A stretch of DNA of 64,000 nucleotides from Neocallimastix lanati (nom. inval.) (taxonomy: Eukaryota; Neocallimastigomycota; Neocallimastigomycetes; Neocallimastigales; Neocallimastigaceae), in the NCBI GenBank assembly GCA_016946835.1, contig JACVTC010000116.1:265001-329000 (forward strand), given 5' to 3'. The position numbers and the translations under genes are program-made. Below, in pieces: positions 25,184-38,039 of this stretch. Within the stretch, counting starts at the first letter, position 1. The number at the start of each line of letters is the position of its first letter. A model generated the notes under the pieces. It was not told where the DNA came from, ran no database searches, and worked only from the letters and a program-made list of their open reading frames with translations.

Positions 25184-26180
25184 TTTTCATATATAAAATA
25201 ACTAGGTTTAAGATTTTTCTTTTTTAGTAGCCGCAATTATTGTGAACATTAATCTTTATTTATTTATTCATTTATTAATTACGTGAATATTTTTTATTTA
25301 AAAAACAAAAAAAAAAACACAGTATTAATAAAATAAATAAGTATTATTAGTCCAATTAGAACATAATAATATTTAAAATAGTAACATAAAAAAAAAAAAA
25401 AGTAATATTCAAAATAAAGTGTATAAATAAATTCAGATAAAAGTTCCTTTGCAACGAACCTCATTTCTTTATGGATTAGGGTTGGAATTGACTATCTGAA
25501 AGAAATTATGGTCTTCTTCTTTAGAGGCATTGGCCCTGCTAACTTGTCTTACTGCATTTTCAGCCTTGACACTCCTGGTTAGTTTGCACTTATACCGTCG
25601 GAATAGTATGATCGCACCAAAAAACGGCGTTTTTGAATAATCGCCTGAAATGATTTGGTTTTAAACAAAACATCCCATTCCTTCTTATAATTTAAATCAA
25701 TAATGTCTGCATCCTCTTCTACCAAAAAGGAAGTTAAATAATCCGTACCCCGTCATATATATATATTTTCACACTCATTATTCAGAAAATTACTTAAAAC
25801 GATAAAGATTTTCACCTATTGAATTATTCACTACATTATTAATCACTAATACTACTATTATTAACAATATTATTTCTATTCGTTATTTATTATTAATATT
25901 ATAAACTTCGTTACTACTATCAGAATCTGTACTTGATTCTATATTATTCATATCTGTGATAACAGTGTTTACATTACTATTTTAATTACTATTTGATACT
26001 GGACAATATTTAGAAATAATAAAAAAAAAAAAAATTTTTTTCATAAAGGATTTCAATATCCTTAAAATATTTCATTAAAAATTCATGGAAAAGATAGCAT
26101 TTAGAAAATCAATGTTCCGATTGAGGATTACTATTTTCTCTATTAACAACAAGGACATCTTTCTGGACATCATTATAAAT
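25141..26180 (-). pseudogene. LINE 3' fragment with probable poly(A) tail
   Basis: Minus-strand fragment homologous to the end of LINE copy 2. The zinc-motif segment (26045-26170) aligns with 55685-55830 at the DNA level, including TTTCTAAATG and GAAATATTTTAAGGATAT; the Asn/Ser linker (25850-26030) aligns with 55836-55930; and the C-terminus (25455-25760) holds Thr-Arg-Ser-Val-Lys-Ala, matching the 1190-2100 fragment, which also shares a GAAGA(C/T)CATAATTT block. Stops and frameshifts are present. Poly(T) 25141-25181 may be its tail, leaving about 260 nt of 3' UTR. It is 5'-truncated near 26180. Confidence 0.75.
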
Positions 26181-26665
26181 CATAAATTCCTGACTCTTAA
26201 TAATAAAAGTAAAAGTGTTGTATTAAAAGAAAATGAAATTAATTTTTCTTTTATCCTTATATTTTTATATATATATATTTTATTAAATAAAATTGTGTAT
26301 CTATATATTAATATATTATATTCAATTGCTGTTTCTTATAAATGCTATTTTTATTTTTTATTTTTTATTTTTATTTTTATTTTTTTTTTATTTTATTTTT
26401 TTTTTTTTAATAGATAAATAAAAGGTATTTTTAAGTACTAATAAACATTTATTAACTACTATTATCATTATTAAGTTTTAACTCTTAATAAAAAAAAAAA
26501 TATATTATTAATATATATAATTATATATTTAATTCATTCATAATATAATCATGAAATTTAGAATAGATTATTATTTTTATTATTATTTTTATTATTAATT
26601 TTAATATTATATATATAAATATATATAGATATATAGATAATATATTTATTTATTTCCTTTATTTA
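26181..26665. other. AT-rich spacer
   Basis: Low-complexity A/T, 3' flank of the F-box gene. No gene seen. Confidence 0.6.
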
Positions 26666-26943
26666 TTATTCTTCCTCAGAAGTTTCGGTATCCGAATTAC
26701 TTGGAATTACTTTTCTTAGACGCATTCCTCTAAAACTTAATCCATTTTTCCAATAACCATTTGTATCTCTAATCTCTAATTTAACAATAATTTTAGTATT
26801 AGTTGGATCTATATTTGAACGATCAACTTTTATTTCAGGACACTCTACAATACGCCATTCCGCATTCTTATATAAGTTCAAGGTAGTACTTTTAAATTGA
26901 TTTTCTGTAGACATTATTTCTCTCTATATATGTATATATGAAA

Positions 26944-26974
<31 letters not shown>

Positions 26975-27056
26975 TATTAGATAAATAGATATAGAACTAA
27001 ATTAATAAAAGAAAAAAAACATAAAAATTAATACTAAATTAATATATGTATATATC

Positions 27057-27102
<46 letters not shown>

Positions 27103-27731
27103 TAAATAAATAAATAGATAAAAATAAAAATTACACTAGGTAATGATTTTTTATTATCAGCATTATTATTAATATTACGATTATCAGTATTATTACTTTG
27201 GGTACTATTTCCTTTATATAAACCTAAAGTTAATAGACTTAACGTAATATCAAATAATGATGCTCTTTTGTTAGAATCATTGACAGTATTTACATTCTCT
27301 GACGATGCATCGGAACTTGACGATTCTGTTGGTTGTTCATTTTCATCTCTAGGTTGAGTGGTTTGTTCTTGTTCTTGACTATTATTATTATTATCCTCTT
27401 CTGGTGTTGCCTTGGGTTCAATTCTTTTTTCATATACGGTAGCTTTAAATAGTAAACGAGTTAATCCTAATGGTCTTTTTGCAAATTTAACTTTAAATTC
27501 GGGTACATAACGTCCATCTGGAACATTTTCTAATTCTCCTATAACCTTTTAATTATTATTATTATAATATCATCATTAAAATAATAATGTTTATAGTATA
27601 TATATATATATATATAAATAAAGATATTTATAGTTATATAAAAATAAAAATAAAAATAAAAAAAATTTTATTATTAGTTTCCTTTTAAATAGTAAATTTA
27701 ATTAAATATATTTAAATATATGATAAACTTT

Positions 27732-27770
<39 letters not shown>

Positions 27771-27896
27771 AATATATTTCATACATGAAGCCAACAAACA
27801 TTAACTAGAGTTAATCCATCATTTTTCTCTTGCCAATAATTTTCTCTATGTGCCACATTACAATCATGATAATTTATTGTTTGTGTAGCTAAAAAT

Positions 27897-27941
<45 letters not shown>

Positions 27942-29588
27942 TAATTTTTTAATAAATTTTATTTTAAGTAATAAAAATAAAATGTATTATTATTTTAATT
28001 TTATATTTTGCAATAAAAATAAAAATAAAAATAAAAATAAAAATAAAAATAAAAATAAAAATAAAATAAAATAAAATAAAATAAAATAAAATAAAATAAA
28101 ATAAAATAAAATAAAATAAAATAAAATAAAATAAAATAAAATAAAATAAAATAAAATAAAATAAAATAAAATAAAATAAAATAAAATAAAATAAAATAAA
28201 ATAAAATAAAATAAAATAAAATAAAATAAAATAAAATAAAATAAAATAAAATAAAATAAAATAAAATAAAATAAAATAAAATAAAATAAAATAAAATAAA
28301 ATAAAATAAAATAAAATAAAATAAAATAAAATAAAATAAAATAAAATAAAATAAAATAAAATAAAATAAAATAAAATAAAATAAAATAAAATAAAATAAA
28401 ATAAAATAAAATAAAATAAAATAAAATAAAATAAAATAAAATAAAATAAAATAAAATAAAATAAAATAAAATAAAATAAAATAAAATAAAATAAATAAAA
28501 TAAAATAAAATAAAATAAAATAAAATAAAATAAAATAAAATAAATAAAATAAAATAAAATAAAATAAAATAAAATAAAATAAAATAAAATAAAATAAAAT
28601 AAAATAAAATAAAATAAAATAAAATAAAATAAAATAAAATAAAATAAAATAAAATAAAATAAAATAAAATAAAATAAAATAAAATAAAATAAAATAAAAT
28701 AAAATAAAATAAAATAAAATAAAATAAAATAAAATAAATAAAATAAAATAAAATAAAATAAAATAAAATAAAATAAAATAAAATAAAATAAAATAAAATA
28801 AAATAAAATAAAATAAAATAAAATAAAATAAAATAAAATAAAATAAAATAAAATAAAATAAAATAAAATAAAATAAAATAAAATAAAATAAAATAAAATA
28901 AAATAAAATAAAATAAAATAAAATAAAATAAAATAAAATAAAATAAAATAAAATAAAATAAAATAAAATAAAATAAAATAAAATAAAATAAAATAAAATA
29001 AAATAAAATAAAATAAAATAAAATAAAATAAAATAAAATAAAATAAAATAAAATAAAATAAAATAAAATAAAATAAAATAAAATAAAATAAAATAAAATA
29101 AAATAAAATAAAATAAAATAAATAAAATAAAATAAAATAAAATAAAATAAAATAAAATAAAATAAAATAAAATAAAATAAAATAAAATAAATAAATAAAA
29201 TAAAATAAAATAAAATAAAATAAAATAAAATAAAATAAAATAAAATAAAATAAAATAAAATAAAATAAAATAAAATAAAATAAAATAAAATAAAATAAAA
29301 TAAAATAAAATAAAATAAAATAAAATAAAATAAAATAAAATAAAATAAAATAAAATAAAATAAAATAAAATAAAATAAAATAAAATAAAATAAAATAAAA
29401 TAAAATAAAATAAAATAAAATAAAATAAAATAAAATAAAATAAAATAAAATAAAATAAAATAAAATAAAATAAAATAAAATAAAATAAAATAAAATAAAA
29501 TAAAATAAAATAAAATAAATAAATAAAATAAAATAAAATAAAATAAAATAAAATAAAATAAAAATAAAAACTTTCTACTTTTACTTTT

Positions 29589-29626
<38 letters not shown>

Positions 29627-29997
29627 ATATTTTATTTTAATATCATACCTAATTTTTTAAATTTTTCATAATAAGAATTTTCATTTTGAGCAAAAAGAAT
29701 TTCCTCCTATATTCATAATAAAAATTAATTAAATTAAATTAATTATCATAAATATTAGTATAATTATTAAGATATTAAATATAAAAGATATCTTTTTTTT
29801 TATATTTATTTATTTAGTATTTCTTATAGCTTATATTTAATTTAATAATAGGGGTTATATTTAATTGTTGTTCCTTGCCTCATTTAATTCTTTTATATAA
29901 AACATTTATTTTAAATAATTTATTTAATACTATGCTATATTATATACTATATAATATTTATCTTTTTTAATTTTTATATATTACTCATTATTTTGTT

Positions 29998-30036
<39 letters not shown>

Positions 30037-30880
30037 TTATTATAATTATTTTATTATTGTTAAATAAGAATTAAGAATTATATAATGGATTTTAATAATA
30101 TTTCTTTTTTTTATATTCATATATATTCTCCTTTTTTTTATATAATAATTATTTATAATATATAATATTGATACTTTATAAATATACCATTAACAATAAT
30201 ACTTACTTCTGTATATTTTTTCTTTAATTCTTTTTTCCATATATTAGAATGCTCCAAATTGTCTTTTAAATATTTACATGTCTGTATATAAAAGTTTAAT
30301 TTAAAACATTTTTAAATTAATATAATTATATAATACATAATTTATAAAACACAAAAACATAAAAAAGACTTTTTAATTTATTTAAATTAAAAAGTTTACT
30401 GAGTCATTTTATTTTTTTCCTAATTTTTTTTTTTTTTTCAGTATTAATTAAATTTGCATTAAATAAGAAAATTTTCAAAAATATATTGATTTTTTAGTTA
30501 TGTTATTTAATGTATATTATTAACAATATTAGTCCTAGTCATTATTTGTTAATAGTTTGACATTAATAATATTTATAAGTTACTGAAGAAATAATTTTTA
30601 ATTTTCAATACTATTATTATTTAAATTTTAAATTGAATGATTAACTGATTTTAAATTATACTTTTTTTTATATTATTATAAAGAATTTATATTGTAAAGC
30701 TTAAAACATTTCAATTCTTATTCCAGTTCTTAATATATTATTATAAAGTGATGTTAATTTAAAACATAATTAAATATTTACTGAAATATAACTTATATAA
30801 TCTTTCAATTCCAAATACTTTGGAATTTCATAAAAAAGAATTTGAAATGGTAATTTAAAGAATCCTGTTAATTCATACAT
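26666..30880 (-). CDS. F-box protein with PP2 (phloem lectin-like) domain
   Basis: Six exons stay in frame: 30880-30782, 30281-30207, 29706-29649, 27888-27785, 27545-27135, 26923-26666 (334 codons plus stop; donors GTAAAT, GTAAGT, GTATGA, GTATGA, GTAATT). Residues 8-50 are an F-box: Leu-Pro-Phe-Gln-Ile-Leu, Tyr-Leu-Glu-Leu-Lys-Asp-Tyr, Thr-Cys-Lys-Tyr-Leu, Ile-Trp-Lys-Lys-Glu. Residues ~75-334 fit the PP2 fold: Tyr-Trp near the start, Val-Cys-Trp-Leu-His-Val (plant Met-Cys-Trp-Leu-Glu-Ile), a hydrophilic insertion rich in Asn/Glu/Ser, Glu-Trp-Arg-Ile-Val-Glu and the closing Gly-Tyr-Trp-Lys-Asn-Gly-Leu ... Gly-Met-Arg-Leu-Arg. F-boxes bind Skp1 in SCF ubiquitin ligases; the PP2 part probably recognises the substrate, possibly glycans. 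The start could instead be ATG 31039 with a further intron; both join in frame. Confidence 0.72.
28014..29565. repeat. (AAAAT)n satellite, about 1.55 kb, inside an intron
   Basis: Starts as AAAAAT hexamers (28014-28064) and continues as an almost perfect AAAAT pentamer array. Rare AAAT four-base units break the phase at about 28492, 28542, 28736, 29120, 29188 and 29518, suggesting the array is built of larger blocks. It lies in the intron between exons 3 and 4 of the F-box-PP2 gene. Confidence 0.97.
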
Positions 30881-33120
30881 ATATATATATAACGTTAAGA
30901 AATAGGTTAATATAATATATATTATATAATTATATTTCAATGTATCTGTACATAAAATAATAATATAAAAAAAAATAGCTATAATATATATATAATAAAA
31001 ATAATAATAGTGTAATGAATTTAAACCTTTTCTTTCCATTAAGATATAATATAAAATGAAATTTAAATTGAATAAAAAATTTAAAAAAAAGAATGTGAAA
31101 ATATTATTAAATTAGTACTTTAAGATAATAAGATATAATTGAAATTATATTACACTTTTTATATATATTCAAATGAAAGTATAAAAATATGAAATAAAAA
31201 AAAAAAATCTTTTATAAATGTATCGAATAAAAGGTTAATATAATAAATTAAACTATTTATTTCTTTTTAATTAAAAATTTTTAAACTAGGGTACATTTTT
31301 TTTAAAAATTAAATTATTTAAAATATAAAAAAAAAAATAGGATAAATTTCACTATAAAAATAAAAATAAAAATAAAAAGATAAATTTAAAAGAATTTGCA
31401 ATATGGCGTTTTAACGGTGTAATTAATAGCCATAATTTTTTAATACAATTATCAACAAATAATAAATAATAATTTGGAATATATAAATAGTGTATTTCGG
31501 AAAATGTGGCGTTTAAAAATTTTAATACATAAATAAATTATTACTTAATTATAATAATAATAATAATTAAATGAGTTAATAATAAATAAGATTTTAAATA
31601 TTCAAGATATTAAATAAAATATTTTCATACCATTTTAATATATTTGAAGTTATTAAAAAAAAAAAAAAAAGATTGACATAATAAAAAAAAAAATATAATT
31701 ATTTGCGAAGTAATTTTATATCATTTAAATCAATAGAAATCAATGAAAGAGTTCTTAAATTTATCACAATCTCAATAATTATTAGTTATATTAAAAAATA
31801 TTTATAAAATATTTTTGTCAAAAATAGTTTATATATTTGAAAAACCAAAAACCAAATTATATACTAAATAAATAAAGATAATAAAAGGGATTTATGTTTG
31901 AAAGTTTTTCTTTTTTTTTTTTTTTTTTCATTTATTTTAATATTTTTTAATTAATAAATAACTCTTTAATATTTATATATTAATTTTTTTGTTTTATTTT
32001 ATTACTAAAATGTAATAATAACGACTAGAATTTTATTAAAAAAAAAAGAATTTTTAAATATATATATTTTTTTAATAATATTCATTAATATTTTTATTAA
32101 TATTAATAAATGTTGGAATATATAATTTTGATATTAATAAAATTAAAATATATAGCATTGATATTGCTATTGATATAATTTTGAACCATTGCTAAATGGA
32201 ATGCTTTTAGTTATAATTTAGTTAATAAAAAATAGCTAAAAAATAATTTTTATAAAGATTAGTTTAATTATATAATCCTAATTTAAGAAAGGTTAAAAAA
32301 AAATACTAATTTTTAATAAATTAATATTTTTATTATCTAAATCAATTCAACAATTATACCATAATCCAAAAAGATATTATTTCTATTATAACTATTTTAA
32401 ATTAAACTTTGTTTCCATATTTCTGTAATTTTTAATTAAAATATCGATTTCATCAGTTTTTTTAATTATTCTTTACTTTTTTTTTTTTTTTTTCTTTTTT
32501 TTTTTTTGAATGAAAATTTATATTTATTTTTTTTTGTTAATTTGTTCTTTTCCTCGATTGATCTCTTTAATTTCTAATGTTATGTTTTCCATTTTTAAAT
32601 ACTATTCTTAATTAAAAATTTCTATTAAATATATTTAATTATATATGCTTAAGAAAGTGGTAATGAAATTATTTTATTATTTTTTTTTAATGTTTAATTA
32701 ATATAATAATTATTTAATTATTTATTAATTAATTAATTATTTATTTAAATGTATAAAAAATAATAAAATAATGTGTAGTTAAATTACAATTATTAGAAGT
32801 CGTTATCAGAAATGCACTACTCCCACAAATGAGTTTTTCTTAATATTAGTTATTAAAATATAAAATATAATAAATTATCTTTGTAGTAGTTATTATTGTT
32901 TTACTTCTAATTAATTAAATATTTACTTAGAATTATTTATCTTAAACAACAGTTTTGATAATAGACATATAAAATGAAACACCCAAATTAAAATAAAATT
33001 ATTATATAAATATATATATAAAGTTTATACTATAATAAATTTTGATCATAATAGATTAGTTACTTTTTATCTTTATTATTAATTAAAATAACATTTAATA
33101 AAGGTTTAATATTATTTAAT

Positions 33121-33168
<48 letters not shown>

Positions 33169-33554
33169 ACTTAGGTTTTATATATTATTATTTAATAAAA
33201 TAATAATTACAATAAAATATATATATTATAATATAGGTATTTTTATTAATAATAAATATTTTTCATGTTTCTAAAATAAATAATAATAATAATGTTCTAG
33301 AATTACAATTTTATTTAAACATTTATATTTAAATGAAATTAGTATTCTATTTTTCTTTACTTGTTTTTATTTTATATTTTTATTATTTATTTTTTCATTT
33401 ATTATTATTTTTATTCTTATGTTGTTACTTTCTATTTTTATTATTTACACATATAAATATTTTAATTTATTCCAATATATTCTCATTTTTATTATTTATT
33501 TTGTATTTTATTTTATTTTTATTTTTTATTTTTATTTTTTTTTTTTATTTTATT
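30881..33554. other. AT-rich spacer
   Basis: 5' flank of the F-box gene and 3' flank of the phosducin-like gene. Includes poly(T) 33127-33167 followed by GACTTAGG, and (TTTTA)n near 33500-33560. No gene seen. Confidence 0.55.
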
Positions 33555-34646
33555 TTATTTTAATAATTCTTCCTCAAATTCCTCATCATCATCACTATAA
33601 TCATCGTCACTTTCTGATGCTTCCAAAACATTGGCAAATTCTCTTAGACTACCAGTACGGCTATTACTTCCAGTCATTGGTCCATTAATTGAAAGATTAC
33701 TAACATCTAATATATCTTCTTTAATCAATGCTTTCTTTTTTAATAATAGTTTTTCAAGATCTTCAATATCAAACATTCCATTATCCATGAGAGTTAATTC
33801 ATCTGTAACACGAACTAAGTTTGCCACTAATTCTTTGTTACGATAGCATAATAAAGTGGGTAAAGCTATTTCATCAAAATTTGGATCTGCTTCAGTGGAA
33901 ATAATACATAAAAATTTAGCTAAACGATATTTCTCAGCTAAAATCATTAAATATTGATTCATTAATTTACATTGCTCATTATGTGGTTGGAAAAGATGCA
34001 TGATAACTGCTGTACGACTATCTTCTTTATCAATTGCATCTACATATTGGTCTACTCCAATTTGCATAAGCTGACCAAAACGTGTTCTACCTGCAATTCT
34101 TTTTAATTCCATAAGACGTTTTTGACGATATTGAATCATAAATTCATCATCATCTTCTAATAGTTCATCTAATTCATTATGTTCATCTAATGCTTTATTA
34201 AGTTCATTCATACTAATAGTATTTTCATTATCTTTTTCTTTAAAAGAATCTACTGTTTCACCAAACTTCTCTCTTTCTTCTTGTTCAATTTGACGCTGTA
34301 TCCATCCAGATGACATAGCACCTTTATTTATATTAGTTTGAACCTTTCGTTCATGTTGTTCACGACGAAGGGCATTTTGTTTTTGATGGAACTTATAATC
34401 AGCAATAACACCTTTAGGTCCAGTTGCTGCACCTCCTTGGTGGGAAAGTGACTGACGAAGTTGTTGGTCTTCTAAAATTCTTTCAATTTCAGGATCCATT
34501 CTTTGTCTTTCAACTGGTTTTTTAATTTCTTCTTCTTCTCCACCCTCATTACTTTCATCATCACTACCCCTATATGGTTCAACATCAGGATCATTTTGAC
34601 GTTTAATTGCATTAATAATAGCTTCATCACTTGGTGGTAAAGACAT
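33555..34646 (-). CDS. PDCL: Phosducin-like protein (PhLP1 type)
   Basis: Intronless frame of 363 residues starting Met-Ser-Leu-Pro-Pro. It has an acidic N-terminus, then near residue 75 the Thr-Gly-Pro-Lys-Gly-Val-Ile-Ala-Asp-Tyr motif, the G-beta-contact helix characteristic of phosducin and PhLP1. A charged helical region precedes a thioredoxin-like domain of about residues 185-300 (Phe-Gly-Gln-Leu-Met, Asp-Gln-Tyr-Val-Asp-Ala-Ile-Asp, Val-Ile-Met-His-Leu-Phe-Gln-Pro, Leu-Pro-Thr-Leu-Leu-Cys-Tyr). The tail is acidic (Asp/Glu runs). PhLP1 is a co-chaperone that works with the CCT chaperonin to fold G-beta and assemble G-beta-gamma dimers in the cytosol. It is somewhat longer than animal PhLP1 (about 300). 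It is divergently oriented to symplekin, with a 2.3-kb gap. Confidence 0.9.
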   Translation of the reverse strand: MSLPPSDEAIINAIKRQNDPDVEPYRGSDDESNEGGEEEEIKKPVERQRMDPEIERILEDQQLRQSLSHQGGAATGPKGVIADYKFHQKQNALRREQHERKVQTNINKGAMSSGWIQRQIEQEEREKFGETVDSFKEKDNENTISMNELNKALDEHNELDELLEDDDEFMIQYRQKRLMELKRIAGRTRFGQLMQIGVDQYVDAIDKEDSRTAVIMHLFQPHNEQCKLMNQYLMILAEKYRLAKFLCIISTEADPNFDEIALPTLLCYRNKELVANLVRVTDELTLMDNGMFDIEDLEKLLLKKKALIKEDILDVSNLSINGPMTGSNSRTGSLREFANVLEASESDDDYSDDDEEFEEELLK

Positions 34647-36967
34647 CTAACATAATTAAAAAAAAGTAACATTTAATGCAAACAAATTTTGATTATTATA
34701 ATAGCAATTGCTGAGAAATGATAAATATAATAAAAAAATATTAACTAATTATGTGTGAAGAATTACTTCTATAGTTAATTAACCTTTATTTGTAATTTAT
34801 TTTTATTATTTTTTTTTTTATATTATATAAAATCCTTAATAGAATACTTATATTTTATATTTTACATTATAGATTTTTAAATATTTAGGGAATACAATTT
34901 TTCTTTGCTTTAATTGTTTATTATTATTATTATTATTTTTTTAATAATATAATATTTTAAAGTGTATTTTACATTTATATTATTTAAACCATTTACATGA
35001 AACAGTATGTGACTTTATATTATTTATTCTATTGGATTTCCTATTAATTATTTTAAATTCTTTATTGTTCATTTTAAATTTGTTATTTAAATTAATTATT
35101 TTCTCTCTTATAATAGAAAATTAATTTATTCATTATTATTATTATTATTATTATTTTTTTCATCTATTTTATTTCAGTAATAATTTTTTATTTCGTACTA
35201 CTATTTTTTATAATATTTAAATATTTATATTTATTCATTATAATTTTTTTAATAAATAATATTAAAATTTACTTACTTTATATTTACTTTATTAATTCAA
35301 ATTCTTTAATATAAAGTAGCAATCTTTCTATAATTTTTTTTATATATTTTACTTTTTATTGTAAATAAACATTATAAAAATAATAATAAAAATATAAATT
35401 ATTTAAGACTTCAAGTATTAAATGTTTAGTTTTTCTTTTTTTTTTTTTTTTTTTTTTTTGTTGTTTTATTTAATTAATTTTTTAATATATTTTAAATATA
35501 AAGTATTTGATAATTTTATTAAAATTCCATAAATATATATAAAATAATAATATTTCTAGTAATTTATTCTTTATTCTTTATTATTATTTTTCTTATGTAT
35601 TCTTATTTATAATAATATTATAATTTATTAATCCTAACATATAATAAAAATATAAAAAATAATAAATAAGATTTTAAATATTGTATTTCCAAGCCATAAA
35701 TAAGTTTATAATATTTTATATCATCATATATAAAACATAATATTTTTTTAATTTTTTTATATTGAGCCACAGCCACAAGCTTTAATTAACAAAATTTTCC
35801 ATTTGTCCTAAAATTTTCATATTTTATAATCAAATATTAAAGATTATAATTTATTTATTACTATTATTAATAATTTCTATTATTATTATTTCTATTACTA
35901 TGAACTCAAGGAGCCGGCAAACCTTATGTATGGGAAAACGCATGGACATGGTCTTCTTTTTAAATGTTGACAATATGTCTACTGTCAAAATGTCTTTATA
36001 CCGACCTTCGTGTTGTATCAGCTCATGAGAAAGACTATCATCTTATTTTTAATTTCATTACTTATTTTCATTCCATTAATTCATCATTTAATGTTTTAAA
36101 TTATCTATATAATATCAAATAATATAAAGTATATATAATCAATGAAATTACAGATGATTTAATAAATTGATACTATGGCATTTATATTAATAATATTATT
36201 TGTTTGTTTAAAAAATGAATAAAAAAGTCGATATATTTAAATAATGATAATCAATTTTATAAAAAGTTATATATATAAATTTATTTATTTATTTTGATTA
36301 TCTTATATAATCTTTTTTTAAGAAATTAGTATTTCTATATTATATCTGCAAAAATTATCAATTCAGTATCTTTTTTGAAATTAACTAAGAATATTAGTAT
36401 TTTGAATAGTTGATATTTTATTTAAAAGATTATTTATATTAATAAAGTATAGTTATTTAATAATTATACTGATTAAATTTAAAGAATTAAATACTTATAG
36501 TTATGTAAATATTATAAAAAATTTCAAAATGTTATTTTAAACAATAAAAAAAAAAATATATATATATATATATAAAACCAAGAATAAAAATAAAAATAAT
36601 AAAAAAAGAATATAATATAAAAAAAGAAAATAAAATAAATTATAATTAAAAAGATTAATATAGTTTAAATACCAACAAATTTTTTGATACTGTAAAGAAA
36701 AATTTTAATATATATTATGATTGAAATTTTTAATATAAAAAAAATTATTTATAGATGTTTAAAAATAATAGATATTAATATATTTTTTTTTAAGATTAAA
36801 AAAAAAAAAAAAAAAAAAAAAGAAATTTTTAATGATATAATCTTTATTTATTTCAATGAAAACATTTTAAAATAAAAAAATATTTATTTATTCAAAAAAA
36901 ACTTTTATTATAATCATACTAAAAAAAATATTAAAATTTAGATTTATTTTAAATTTTATATGAAATA
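34647..36967. other. Divergent intergenic region (phosducin-like / symplekin)
   Basis: A/T-rich sequence, poly(T) 35439-35459. Apart from the patch at 35895-36170 nothing coding was recognised. Promoters of both genes must lie here, but no element can be singled out. Confidence 0.5.
35895..36170 (+). other. GC-richer, coding-like relic of unknown family
   Basis: Words such as GGAGCCGGCAAACC and CCGACCTTCG are exceptional for this spacer. One frame reads 42 codons from ATG 35900 (Met-Asn-Ser-Arg-Ser) to TGA at about 36027. Another continues through Asp-Leu-Arg-Val-Val-Ser-Ala-His-Glu-Lys-Asp-Tyr-His-Leu-Ile. The shared sense across a frame change suggests a decayed gene or transposon. I do not recognise it. 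Confidence 0.4.
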
Positions 36968-37980
36968 ATGTTAAATGATTGGAAAGAAGTAATCGAATTA
37001 ATTCGAAATACTCTAAAAAATGATGGAACCTCAGAAAATAATAAAAGAATAGGTATATAATTATTAAATATATCTATTTTATCATAAGATTAAGATTCTT
37101 GTTGAATTGTAAAAAAAAAAAAAATGATAAAAAAAAAAAATAAAAGTACAAAGAGAAATGAATATAGTTTAATGATTGGAATTTTAATTGATTCATTAAT
37201 TTATTTATAAAATATTTTTATATTATTTTTTAACAAAATTGTAATCATTCTTTGTAATTCTTTTTTGTCATTAAATTGAAATTAAATTCTTTTGAATTTC
37301 ATTAAACTTAAATAATAATATTAATAAAATTTTTATAAAATAAAAAATATACAAATGTATAATTTGTACCTTTTTGCAATAGCATAGAAAATGGATTATT
37401 CATAAATATATAAAAATTAATTAATTCAATTTTTTTATTATTCATAAAAATATGACCTTTATTTTTTAGAAAAAAAAAAAAAAATAAAAAAAATATGGAT
37501 CTTTCTTAAACATTTATATATATTGTTCTAATATATTTAATACTAATTATATAAATCCTTTTTTTTTTTTTTTTTTTTATAATTTTATTTTTATTTTATT
37601 TTTTTTTTCCTTTAAAAATTATATAAATTAATATTATAATTTATATATTAATTGATGCGCTTCTATTTTAAAAAATCAAATTACTAATAATATTATTGAT
37701 AAAATAATATATTAGTATTGAATCAAAATATTAATAATTTAAAAGCATATCTTACAGAAACAGAACATGATATAATTAGAAACACTATCCAAGTTTGTAG
37801 TGATATATATCCCTTCATTTTTTCTCAATCGTAAGATTTATTATCCATAATATATAATGATTTTTTAAATTTACATATATATATACATATATATATATAA
37901 ATGGAATTAAAGAAATAAAATAAAAATAAAAAAAAATAATTAAATATTAATCAATAATAAAATTATTGCAGTAAATCAAC

Positions 37981-38039
<59 letters not shown>

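Noticed and set aside
25440-25780. A host gene exon (GC-richer sense frame)
   Set aside because: It aligns with LINE C-termini at 1990-2080 and with copy 2, and has stops.
28014-29565. CRISPR-like array or telomeric repeat
   Set aside because: No spacers, five-base unit, within an intron; it is a simple satellite.
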